From Bacteroidaceae bacterium (GTDB lineage: Bacteria; Bacteroidota; Bacteroidia; Bacteroidales; Bacteroidaceae): a stretch of DNA of 13,614 nt. Numbering within the stretch: position 1 is the stretch's first letter; each line of letters opens with the position of its first letter. The DNA lies in contig CAAGLF010000046.1 of NCBI GenBank assembly GCA_900770705.1, positions 1 through 13,614 of the forward strand. The letters run 5' to 3'. Position numbers and translations under genes: made by a program. Of the stretch, positions 5,972 to 13,517 are shown piece after piece. The notes beneath the pieces were generated by a model. It was not told where the DNA came from, searched no databases, and was given only the letters and a program-made list of their open reading frames with translations.

Positions 5972-8083
5972 CTACCGGATGATTTTCTTTCCGTCGACGA
6001 TATAGATGCCGGCGGGCAGGTGGTCTGTCTCCGTAGTGTCCGATATTTTCCGTCCGTCGAGCGTATAGATGCCTTTCGGGGCGCTGGATTGCGTCGTGGG
6101 GCACTCAATGCCGTTCGGGCCGAACTGCTCGTAGAAATTGCACATATCGGCGTATCTCGTCCTGTACCATTTCATAATCAGGCTGATGTCGTCGTACACC
6201 CGTTCCGGTATGGCTATCTCGTTATCTTCGCCTACCACGTAGATTCCCCAGGAATTATCAACGACGTATGGAAAGTAGTATTGTTGAAATCGTGTCCCTA
6301 TTCTTCCATTCCACTTGCGACGCTCCCGGTTCCACGCTCCTGATTCGTCGAGTGGAACGGCATAGTTGAACAGCCGTCGGTACAGGCTGTCGGGATGAAG
6401 CTCGGTCTGGCTTAACTCGCTCCAGCGCTCATATACCTTGTTGCGGAATGCTACCGAGTTATTCCACAGTTGTAGGTGTGGAGCTTCAGTGTTTTGCATG
6501 ATTTGGCAGAAGGAGTTGAGGTCCTTGTACATACTGTTTTCATCGGTGCTTCCAAAGGGTGCTACCTCAACGCCGAAGCGGTTTCTTCCCAGGCAGTTGA
6601 GGAACTGCCAGGGGGTAAACCACAGTTTTTCGCTTACCTGCATATCGCGTACAGAGAGGTGGTGTCCGCTATAGTTGGAGTAGGATACCTCATTAGAACG
6701 CTTATCCCAATAAGCTTTTGACACCGATTTGCAAGCCCATACGAATGCGGAATGAAACAGGAAGAAGTCTGCCATATTCTCCTCGTAGAAGTGTGTGGCC
6801 TTGTTGTCGTCTTGATAGGCGTTGACCAATGGTTTCCACTTGAAGCCATACTTCGGCCATTCCCATCCTTCCGGTATCCAGGGCGCACAGTCGTAGGTGT
6901 TATCCGGATTGTCAATATACCATGCCATCCAGCAGTTTGTTTTTTCCTTGTCGATGAGGTCGTAGTATTCGTCTGTGCCAAATAAGTCTGGTTCATACCA
7001 AATCAGGGTGTAGTCACCTGGTATGTAGAGCTGAAATGTTTGGGTGCCTATAGAAGACTTGTATAAGGCTCCGTGGTGTGTTGCCTGTTCCGGGTAAGGC
7101 CCTCCGTCTGCCGTGATGTCCGGGTCTCCCTTTTCCAGGCCCAGGAGCTCGCTGTCTATGGTGTCGCCCAGGCAGTAGATACCCCGATAGTTGTGGTCGA
7201 CTACGAGTTCCACGTATTTTCCCATAGTTCCGTTACGCTGCATAGCATTGTCGCGCAAGTGGGAAATGGCATTCCAGATGTCCATACATACGCGGTTGCG
7301 CAGGCGGGAGGGGTCGTAGCACATACCGTCGAGATACCATCGGTTGGTGGCCCGTATGTCCATCAGGTTTTCCCTCCGGTCGGTATTGTCGTCGTTCAGG
7401 AGCTTGATAGTGTAGTTTCGTTTCTTCTCATAGTACTTCAACTCGCCGTTTTCATAATAGTAATCAAAAAACAGACTGTTGTCAGTCGGGTCAATCAGCC
7501 CGTTCTCCACCATACATCCGCTGCGGAAGTCATTGCTGCCGTTTACCACTCCCTGAGGACTGACTATCTGTATCGTTCCCGGCTTGAACTTGTTCTTTTC
7601 ATTCTCCGGCGTGGTGTTTCTTGTCAGGTGTACGACAGGTAGGGTAGTCAGATATAGATAGTATGTCTTGCCGTTGATTTGCAGATTGTTGCGTGCGTGC
7701 CAGTTGCCGACGTGTATCTTTCCTCCGTTCTCTACGTGGTTTCCCCCGTAGGCACAGTTAACCTCCGTGCCGGCCCCCCCGTGGTATGTCCACGTTACGG
7801 TAAATTCTGTGTCATAGGTGTCTGGGCGCAGAATGGGCGCAAGGTAGTACTTGTATGTATATGGAAGGTCGTGGTCGTATTCGTCTTCGTATGTCGTGTA
7901 CGTCGTTCCGTCATTGGTATAAGTGTATATTTTCGTAGCATAGAGCACTGCCGGTACACCATCTATCTTCAATTCCAGTTTCGTGATGTCGAAGTCGTCT
8001 GTTTGTGCCGTAGCGGTGACGGGTATGTTGCCCAGACAAAGCAGGCAAGCCATACTGATGAAAAATAGAAAGTTCTGTTTCAT
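5972..8083 (-). CDS. Secreted CotH-family protein, probably catalytically degenerate
   Basis: 703 residues. The N-terminus (MKQNFLFFISMACLLCLGNI, then VTATAQ) is a clear Sec signal peptide, cut near residue 26-27. The CotH kinase-like region spans about 220-500: 'KRNYTIKLLND' (221-231), 'NRWYLDGMCYDPSRLRNRV' (247-265) matching the 'WVLLAnytDkslmRN' block, 'YVELVVDHNYRGIYCLGDTID' (290-310), and 'ADFFLFHSAFVWACKSVSKAYW' (438-459). CotH proteins are secreted atypical kinases. The canonical 'xDxxxxsxYxy' and 'PWDFdlafGN' acidic residues appear here as C451 and Q493 ('TPWQFLNCLGRN'), which suggests lost metal binding. Residues 671-703 (GIYTLDGRKI...LPAGIYIVDGKK) resemble the short C-terminal tails of Bacteroidales exported proteins. 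It appears monocistronic with its own terminator; no confident promoter was found. Exact function is unknown. Confidence 0.8.
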   Translation of the reverse strand: MKQNFLFFISMACLLCLGNIPVTATAQTDDFDITKLELKIDGVPAVLYATKIYTYTNDGTTYTTYEDEYDHDLPYTYKYYLAPILRPDTYDTEFTVTWTYHGGAGTEVNCAYGGNHVENGGKIHVGNWHARNNLQINGKTYYLYLTTLPVVHLTRNTTPENEKNKFKPGTIQIVSPQGVVNGSNDFRSGCMVENGLIDPTDNSLFFDYYYENGELKYYEKKRNYTIKLLNDDNTDRRENLMDIRATNRWYLDGMCYDPSRLRNRVCMDIWNAISHLRDNAMQRNGTMGKYVELVVDHNYRGIYCLGDTIDSELLGLEKGDPDITADGGPYPEQATHHGALYKSSIGTQTFQLYIPGDYTLIWYEPDLFGTDEYYDLIDKEKTNCWMAWYIDNPDNTYDCAPWIPEGWEWPKYGFKWKPLVNAYQDDNKATHFYEENMADFFLFHSAFVWACKSVSKAYWDKRSNEVSYSNYSGHHLSVRDMQVSEKLWFTPWQFLNCLGRNRFGVEVAPFGSTDENSMYKDLNSFCQIMQNTEAPHLQLWNNSVAFRNKVYERWSELSQTELHPDSLYRRLFNYAVPLDESGAWNRERRKWNGRIGTRFQQYYFPYVVDNSWGIYVVGEDNEIAIPERVYDDISLIMKWYRTRYADMCNFYEQFGPNGIECPTTQSSAPKGIYTLDGRKISDTTETDHLPAGIYIVDGKKIIR

Positions 8084-8301
8084 AGTTGTATGGTATTATC
8101 ATTGATGTGGCAAGAGTACTCGTTTATCAGGGAACGCAGCAATGAAATCTGATGTTTTTGTTACTTTCCTTCAAAGTTTTATGATTTTTTTGATGAAGGG
8201 TTTCAGGAATTCCGGCGTGGTATAAATACAAACGTGTGTGCCCGACCCGTTCTGGGAGATAAGGGAGAAGAAAACGAGTCGCTTTCCTGCCCCAAACTAC
8301 T

Positions 8302-8354
8302 TCGGCGGAAATTGAAATTATCTCGGCGGAAATTGAAATTATCTCGGAGGAAAG
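8302..8354. repeat. 21-bp tandem repeat, two full copies plus a partial
   Basis: The unit starts TCGGCGGAAATTG and ends AAATTATC. Exact copies begin at 8302 and 8323, and a third begins at 8344 as TCGGAGGAAAG, always in 21-base register. The core TCTCGGCGGAAA also occurs at 601-612 and, inverted, at 13319-13331. Confidence 0.85.
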
Positions 8355-8421
8355 AAAAAAAACTGCCCGGATAGTTTTTCTTTTCGCCGAGGAAGGCGGC
8401 GTGGCCGCGGCTGGGGGATGG

Positions 8422-8455
8422 AAAAAACGGGCATATCCCGCGAGATATGCCCGTT
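8422..8455 (-). terminator. Intrinsic terminator of the dnaE-trxA operon
   Basis: AACGGGCATATC (8426-8437) and GATATGCCCGTT (8444-8455) form a perfect 12-bp stem with loop CCGCGA. On the minus strand it is followed at once by a T-run (complement of the A-run from 8422), 23 bases past the stop of the last gene. Confidence 0.88.
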
Positions 8456-8478
8456 GAAGGGGGTAGGGTAGAGGCCGC

Positions 8479-8814
8479 CTATTCGTCCTCTTCCGGCAGA
8501 ATGTAGTCGAGGTGGGCTTCCACTACGAAGTAGAGGTCTTCCGCTTCGTACTTGCCCTGTCCCTCCTTTTCGGCCTTGCGCGCCAGTTTCCCGGCTATCG
8601 CCTCCAGGTCGATGTCGACATAGCCATCGGCATCGGGCTCGCCGCCCAGGTTGTCCTCGTCGGCATACAGTTCCTCCAATACGTCGAGGAAGTAGTACAG
8701 CTCGTCGTCGGAGTATTTTTCCTGGAGCTCTTGCGGCAGACGGGTGCGGATGTAGGCCACGGTTTCGGCGTCCTGCGTGGCGTCCTGGAGTAGTTCGTCG
8801 TCGAGTACTGCCAT
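8479..8814 (-). CDS. Conserved acidic protein of unknown function
   Basis: 111 residues with no signal peptide or membrane segment. It is strongly acidic, with Asp/Glu-rich stretches such as 'DDELLQDATQDAE' near the start and LPEEDE at the end. The core 'IRTRLPQELQEKYSDDELYYF' at about 22-42 is followed by an acidic linker with 'PDADGYVDIDLEAI' (60-73) and 'YEAEDLYFVVEAHLDYI' (89-105). Predicted structure is mostly helical. I recall similar proteins beside thioredoxin in Bacteroides and relatives, but no assigned function. It starts 7 bases after the trxA stop and ends just before the terminator, so it is the last gene of the dnaE-trxA operon. A small cytoplasmic partner protein is conceivable, but nothing here shows it. 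Confidence 0.85.
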   Translation of the reverse strand: MAVLDDELLQDATQDAETVAYIRTRLPQELQEKYSDDELYYFLDVLEELYADEDNLGGEPDADGYVDIDLEAIAGKLARKAEKEGQGKYEAEDLYFVVEAHLDYILPEEDE

Positions 8815-8821
8815 AGTCGTG

Positions 8822-9136
8822 TTATTTCAGGAGGGCTTCAATCTTTTCCACGAAGGTGCTCTTCGGTGCTGCGCCCACGCTCTTGTCCACTACTTCGCCC
8901 TTGCGGATGAAGAGTACGGTGGGAACATTGCGAATGCCGAACTTTCCGGTGAGTTCGTCGTTTTCATCGACGTCGCAGCCACCTATCAGTACGCGGCCGG
9001 CGTATTCTTCGGCCAGTTCCTCGATGATGGGAGCGATTTTACGGCAGGGACCGCACCAGGTGGCGGAGAAGTCGATTACTACAGCCTCGTTCTGTGCCAC
9101 GAGTTCTGCATAGTTGGTGTCGTTGAACTGTTGCAT
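8822..9136 (-). CDS. trxA: Thioredoxin
   Basis: 104 residues, the normal length of a single-domain cytoplasmic thioredoxin with no export signal. The active site is W27-C28-G29-P30-C31 in 'DFSATWCGPCRK'; the buried D22 and the cis-proline P72 ('RNVPTVLF') are present. It reduces protein disulfides and supplies electrons to enzymes such as ribonucleotide reductase, and is itself reduced by thioredoxin reductase. It starts 30 bases after the dnaE stop and is followed 7 bases later by the acidic unknown protein, so the three are probably co-transcribed. No separate promoter box is visible in the gap. Confidence 0.95.
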   Translation of the reverse strand: MQQFNDTNYAELVAQNEAVVIDFSATWCGPCRKIAPIIEELAEEYAGRVLIGGCDVDENDELTGKFGIRNVPTVLFIRKGEVVDKSVGAAPKSTFVEKIEALLK

Positions 9137-9166
9137 AATGCTTTTGGGGTTTGAATGGTTGTGAAT

Positions 9167-12100
9167 TTAGTTGATTTCGTATTCCAGTGCGGGGTTGCTT
9201 TCGATATAGTCCAGCACATTCTTTACTACGTCGAAGCGGCATTTTGCGGAGCGGAGCAGCACGTTCATCTCGTGCTCGTGGTCGACGACGCGGAGATAGA
9301 CCTCGGTCTTCCCCTCGTGGGAGTTGAGCAGCGTGGAGAGCTCTTCGACGGTTGCGTCGTCGAGCATATCGATGCGGGCGGTGATGGTGAAGCGCTCGAT
9401 AGCACTGTCCTTGATGTCGGCGAGGAATTGTATTTTCGTAATGCGGATGTCGAACACTTTGTCGTTGTATCTGCGTGCCTCGACGCGCCCGTTGATGAAT
9501 ATGGCGTTGCCTGCCACCAGGTAGTTTTGCCATTTCGCCCAGTCATCGCCGAACAAGGCCAGCTCTCCGGGTCCTTCGAAGTCTTCGATGGTCACGATGC
9601 CGAACGGCTTGCCGTTGCGCGCCTGCCCCTGTCGGACAGAGGTCACCAAGCCGCCGAAGCTGATGTCCTTTCCGCCGAACTGCTCTTTTTCTGCAAGTTG
9701 CGGCATTCGCACCGTGCAGACGCCGGTAAGTACAATTTTGTATTCGTCGAGCGGATGTCCGGAGATGTAAATGCCGATGAGGTTTCGCTCTTCCTCCAGG
9801 CGGCGCAGGTCGGACCACTGGGGCGAGCCTTCGGGTATGGCAGGGTGGGAAATCTCAATGGCGTCCATTCCGCCGAACAGGGAGTTCTCGTTCTCCAGTT
9901 TGTCTGCCTGGAAGCGCGCTCCGTAGCGGAGCAGGATTTCCGTAAAGCTCTCGCCGCGTTCGTTTTTGGCGAAGAACTGCTCCCGCTTGATGTCCTGGAA
10001 ACTGTCGAAGGCACCGGCCAGCGCCAAACATTCGATGGCCTTGCGGTTGCAGGCCGACAAGTTGACCCTTTCCACGAAGTCGAAGATGTTCTTGAAGCTT
10101 CCGCTCTTCTCACGTTCCTTCAAGATGCTCTCGACAGCAGAATCGCCCAGCCCCTTGATGGCGCCGAGCCCGAAACGTATGATGCCGGCCCTCGTGACAT
10201 TGAACTTTCTGCGACTCTCGTTGATGTCGGGGCCCAAGGTAGAGATTCCCATTCCCTTACATTCCTCCATCAGCTTCGTGATTTCGGTGATGTTGGCCAG
10301 GTTGCGGCTCATGTTGCCCGCCATGTACTGTGCGGGGAAATTGGCTTTGAGCCAGGCTGTCTGGTAGGCCACCCAGGAGTAACACGTGGCGTGACTCTTG
10401 TTGAAGGCATAGGAGGCAAATGCCCGCCAGTCGTTCCAGATTTTTTCGAGCGTGGCTTCCTCGTATCCGTTGGCCTTTCCGCCGGAGATAAACTTCGGAT
10501 ACATGTGGTTCAACTTCTCGATAAGTTTCTTTCCCATCGCCTTGCGGAGCGCGTCGCTCTCTCCCCGGGTGAAGTTGGCGATTTCGCGGGAGAGCAGCAT
10601 CACCTGCTCCTGGTACACCGTGATACCATAGGTATCCTTCAGGTACTTCTCCATACATGGCAGGTCGTAGGTGATGGGCTCTTCGCCGTGCTTGCGCCGT
10701 ATAAACTGGGGAATGTAGGCCATAGGTCCCGGACGATAGAGCGCGTTCATCGCGATAAGGTCTTCGAACGTGGTGGGACGCAGCTCTACGAGGTATCTTT
10801 GCATACCTACCGACTCGAACTGGAACGTTCCGATGGTCTTGCCTTCTTGATAGAGCGTGTAAGTGGCCGGATCGTTGATGTCTATTTCGTCGATGTCGAT
10901 TTCAAGGCCGAGGCTCTCGCGGATATTCTCGAGTGTTTCCTTGATGATGGAGAGTGTCTTGAGGCCAAGGAAGTCCATCTTGATGAGTCCGGTTTCTTCG
11001 ATGACCTTTCCTTCGTATTGTGTGCAGTGGAGTTTTTCTTTCGTCTCCTTGTCTTCTGCTGTCGACACGGGTACCCAGTCGGAGATGTCGTCGCGGCAAA
11101 TGATGAAGCCGCAGGCGTGTACGCCGGTGTTGCGGACGTTGCCTTCGAGCATTTTTGCATAGCGTATCGTGTCGTGCAGCTGCGGGTCGGGGGATGTCTC
11201 GGCCTCTTTCAGTTCGGGAATGGCGGCTATGGCGTTGGTCAGGTTCATTTTGGGCGTCTTGCCGTCCGGTCCCTCGGGCAGTTTGTCGGGGATGAGGCGG
11301 CAAAGCCGGTTGGACACGTCGAGCGGCAGTTTTTGCACGCGGGCAACGTCCTTTATGGCCAGCTTGGTGGCCATTGTGCCGTAGGTAATGATGTGTGCCA
11401 CCTTCTCCGCGCCGTATTTTTCGGTCACCCAGTTGAGCACGCGGCCGCGGCCGTCGTCGTCGAAGTCGACATCGATATCGGGCAGCGAGATACGGTCGGG
11501 ATTGAGGAAGCGTTCGAAGAGCAGGTCGTACTGTATAGGGTCGATTTGCGTAATGCCGAGGCAGTAGGCCACCGCACTGCCGGCCGCCGAGCCACGTCCG
11601 GGCCCGACGCTCACACCCAGTTCCTCCCGTGCCGTCCGGATGTAGTCCTGCACGATGAGGAAGTAGCCGGGGAAGCCCATTGTCTTCATAATGTGCAGCT
11701 CGAACTTCAGACGCTCGGCCGTTTCGGCGTCCAGGGGGTCGCCGTATCTGTGTCGGGCGCCTTCGTAGGTGAGTTTGGCCAGGTAGTCGGCTTCCAGCTT
11801 GATACGGTAGAGCTTGTCGTAGCCGCCGAGTTTCTTGATTTTCTTCTCTCCCTCCTCGCGGCTGAGCACTACGTTTCCGTTTTCGTCCTGCGTGAATTCA
11901 TTGTAAAGGTCCTCCTCCGTCAGGCGCTGGCGGTATTCTTCTTCAGTGCCGAAGTCGGCGGGTATGTCGAAGTTGGGCATGATCGGCGCGTGGTCGATGG
12001 AGTATGTCTCGACCTTGTCGCAGATTTCACAGGTGGTGTCCAGTGTCTCGGGAACGTCGGAGAAGATGCGGTTCATCTCTTCGCGCGTCTTAAACCACTC

Positions 12101-13033
12101 CTGCTTTGTATAGAGCATACGCGAGGTGTCCGTCAGATCCTTGCCGGTGGACAGGCAGATGAGTCTGTCGTGTGCTTCGGCGTTCTCCTCGTCCACAAAG
12201 TGGCAGTCGTTGGTGCAGACTACCTTGACGCCCAGCTTTCGTGCCAGTTGCAGGATGATTTCGTTGACCTCGACCTGTCGGGGGTAGGTGTCGCGGTTGG
12301 CTATGATGTCGGGGTCGGTCACCTTGTGGCGCTGTATTTCCAGATAGTAGTCTTCGCCGAAGATCTCCTTGAACCAGAGAATGCTCTTTTCCGCCCCCTC
12401 GATGTCGCCGGCCATTATCTTTTGCGGCACTTCGCCTCCGAGACAGGCGGAACATACTATGAGGCCTTCGTGGTACTTGGCCAGTTCCTCGTGGTCCGTA
12501 CGTGGACGATGGTAGAAGCCGTCCACCCAGGCGTGGGAGACCAGCTTGATGAGATTGTGGTAGCCCTGCTCGTTCTTGGCCAGTACGACAAGGTGCCAGC
12601 CGCTCTTGTCCTCGTTGCTGCTTCGCAGGGTGAGGCTGCGCCGGGCCACATACATTTCACAGCCGAATATGGGCTTGAAGCGGGCGGTGGGCTCTTCTTT
12701 CCGTATGACGCCCTCACACTCCTCTATCAGCTGCTCCGTCGTCTTCCCGGCGTCGGGATTTTCCGCTCCCTCGCCGGCCGGCTTTGCCTCGTACGTACCT
12801 GCGCGGAGCTGCTCCAGTTTCTCCCGGGCCTGACGCACCTTGCCGGCCGCTTTTCCCGTCACCTTGTTGGTATAGTTGAAGAACTCTTTGATACCCATCA
12901 TATTCCCGTGGTCCGTCACGGCCATACCGCGCATACCGTCGCGGATGGCTTTGTCGACGAGCTTGGGGATAGCGGCTTGTCCGTCGAGGATACTATATTG
13001 CGTATGTACGTGAAGATGAACGAAATCGTGCAT
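9167..13033 (-). CDS. dnaE: DNA polymerase III alpha subunit
   Basis: 1288 residues. This is the replicative polymerase subunit of the DnaE type. The N-terminal PHP domain (about 1-290) shows 'HLHVHTQYS' (6-14), 'VTDHGNMMG' (39-47), 'SACLGGE' (195-201) and 'CTNDCHFVDEENAEAHD' (273-289), with the usual metal-binding positions apparently kept. A charged insertion of about 50 residues (60-112) follows the second motif. The polymerase core has 'GPGRGSAAGS' (478-487) and catalytic 'LPDIDVDF' (517-524), with a third acidic residue expected at D758 in 'FEDLIAMNALYRPGP'. Helix-hairpin-helix and OB-fold regions follow (OB about 1112-1205). The ATG at 13031-13033 gives the conserved start MHDFVHLHVH. 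trxA follows by 30 bases. No clear promoter was found upstream. Confidence 0.97.
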   Translation of the reverse strand: MHDFVHLHVHTQYSILDGQAAIPKLVDKAIRDGMRGMAVTDHGNMMGIKEFFNYTNKVTGKAAGKVRQAREKLEQLRAGTYEAKPAGEGAENPDAGKTTEQLIEECEGVIRKEEPTARFKPIFGCEMYVARRSLTLRSSNEDKSGWHLVVLAKNEQGYHNLIKLVSHAWVDGFYHRPRTDHEELAKYHEGLIVCSACLGGEVPQKIMAGDIEGAEKSILWFKEIFGEDYYLEIQRHKVTDPDIIANRDTYPRQVEVNEIILQLARKLGVKVVCTNDCHFVDEENAEAHDRLICLSTGKDLTDTSRMLYTKQEWFKTREEMNRIFSDVPETLDTTCEICDKVETYSIDHAPIMPNFDIPADFGTEEEYRQRLTEEDLYNEFTQDENGNVVLSREEGEKKIKKLGGYDKLYRIKLEADYLAKLTYEGARHRYGDPLDAETAERLKFELHIMKTMGFPGYFLIVQDYIRTAREELGVSVGPGRGSAAGSAVAYCLGITQIDPIQYDLLFERFLNPDRISLPDIDVDFDDDGRGRVLNWVTEKYGAEKVAHIITYGTMATKLAIKDVARVQKLPLDVSNRLCRLIPDKLPEGPDGKTPKMNLTNAIAAIPELKEAETSPDPQLHDTIRYAKMLEGNVRNTGVHACGFIICRDDISDWVPVSTAEDKETKEKLHCTQYEGKVIEETGLIKMDFLGLKTLSIIKETLENIRESLGLEIDIDEIDINDPATYTLYQEGKTIGTFQFESVGMQRYLVELRPTTFEDLIAMNALYRPGPMAYIPQFIRRKHGEEPITYDLPCMEKYLKDTYGITVYQEQVMLLSREIANFTRGESDALRKAMGKKLIEKLNHMYPKFISGGKANGYEEATLEKIWNDWRAFASYAFNKSHATCYSWVAYQTAWLKANFPAQYMAGNMSRNLANITEITKLMEECKGMGISTLGPDINESRRKFNVTRAGIIRFGLGAIKGLGDSAVESILKEREKSGSFKNIFDFVERVNLSACNRKAIECLALAGAFDSFQDIKREQFFAKNERGESFTEILLRYGARFQADKLENENSLFGGMDAIEISHPAIPEGSPQWSDLRRLEEERNLIGIYISGHPLDEYKIVLTGVCTVRMPQLAEKEQFGGKDISFGGLVTSVRQGQARNGKPFGIVTIEDFEGPGELALFGDDWAKWQNYLVAGNAIFINGRVEARRYNDKVFDIRITKIQFLADIKDSAIERFTITARIDMLDDATVEELSTLLNSHEGKTEVYLRVVDHEHEMNVLLRSAKCRFDVVKNVLDYIESNPALEYEIN

Positions 13034-13198
13034 GGGAAATAGGGAAGTCTATGGAGTGTGGGGCTTTCAGCGTGCGAATTTACGACAAAAACGTTGCAAT
13101 CGGAAATGTCGCCCCCGACTTTTTTCCTCCCGGTGCCGTCGGTCCGGCTTTTGACGTCGGGCGTTTTAACATTTCCGCCCGCAGCGAAAATTATTTCG

Positions 13199-13241
13199 TA
13201 TCTTTGTCTCGTGAGATAGGGGGAGACCGTTTCGGCCTCCC
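13199..13241 (+). promoter_or_regulatory. -7 box followed at once by a terminator-like hairpin
   Basis: TATCTTTG (13199-13206) is a perfect TAnnTTTG match but lacks a good -33 element at the usual spacing. Fifteen bases later GGGAGACCG (13221-13229) and CGGCCTCCC (13233-13241) form a 9-bp stem with one mismatch and a TTT loop, followed by TTTATCGTTT. Either a very short aborted transcript or chance. Confidence 0.25.
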
Positions 13242-13292
13242 TTTATCGTTTGAAAAGGAGGCGTTTCGCGCCGAAAATAGTCGGAATCTCCC

Positions 13293-13420
13293 GTCGGAAA
13301 GTCCGACTTTCGCACAACTTCCGCCGAGATACTTCGGAAAACTGCCGGTTTTCTTTGAAATAACCCGGACTTTCTCGCCGGAAAGTCCGACGTTGTGCCT
13401 CCTGAAATGTGTCGGAAAGT
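13293..13420. repeat. Short GGAAAGTCCG(AC) repeats in direct and inverted order
   Basis: GTCGGAAAGTCCGAC (13293-13307) is a near-palindrome. CGGACTTTC (13366-13374) pairs with GAAAGTCCG (13381-13389) across a 6-base loop. GTCGGAAAGT recurs at 13411-13420. Between them lies the inverted TTCCGCCGAGATA (13319-13331) shared with the 8302-8354 repeat. Confidence 0.7.
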
Positions 13421-13481
13421 TAAATATGTTAATGTTCGGATGGAGCAAAGCGCCGAAAAATGAAGAAAAAAGGGAGAAACG

Positions 13482-13512
13482 TTTGCCAACTCAGCAGAAA
13501 ATCGTACTTTTG
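13482..13512 (+). promoter_or_regulatory. Strong Bacteroidota-type promoter, plus strand
   Basis: TTTG (13482-13485), a 19-base spacer and TACTTTTG (13505-13512) match the Bacteroidota primary-sigma consensus at both boxes and the spacing. Transcription would start near 13518 and run off the right edge of the window, opposite to dnaE. Confidence 0.8.
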
Positions 13513-13517
13513 CACGC

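Larger units (their letters stand above)
8084..8478. other. Intergenic gap with tandem repeats and a terminator
   Basis: 395 bases without a credible gene. The left half, next to the CotH-like start, is AT-rich. Its nearest -7-like site on the minus strand is AAACTTTG (8179-8172), one mismatch from TAnnTTTG and without a -33 element. The right half holds the tandem repeat (8302-8354), an imperfect A/T-rich inverted repeat (about 8351-8386) and the terminator of the dnaE operon. Confidence 0.6.
13034..13481. other. Intergenic gap between divergent units, rich in short repeats
   Basis: This 448-base stretch separates dnaE (minus) from a plus-strand unit that starts near the window edge. Open frames exist on both strands but none resembles a protein; their 'RKSDFP' and similar motifs come from the DNA repeats. 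Contents: a plus-strand -7 box at 13199-13206, a hairpin at 13221-13241, one inverted TCGGCGGAA copy, and GGAAAGTCCG repeats. I found no convincing dnaE promoter. Confidence 0.6.

Noticed and set aside
8302..8354. CRISPR-like array
   Set aside because: The repeats are directly adjacent with no spacers, the unit is 21 bases, and no cas genes are present.
9155..13042. A 1295-codon open frame on the plus strand covering dnaE
   Set aside because: It is the antisense shadow of dnaE, kept open by GC-rich codon use. It has no recognisable motifs and a composition typical of antisense translation.
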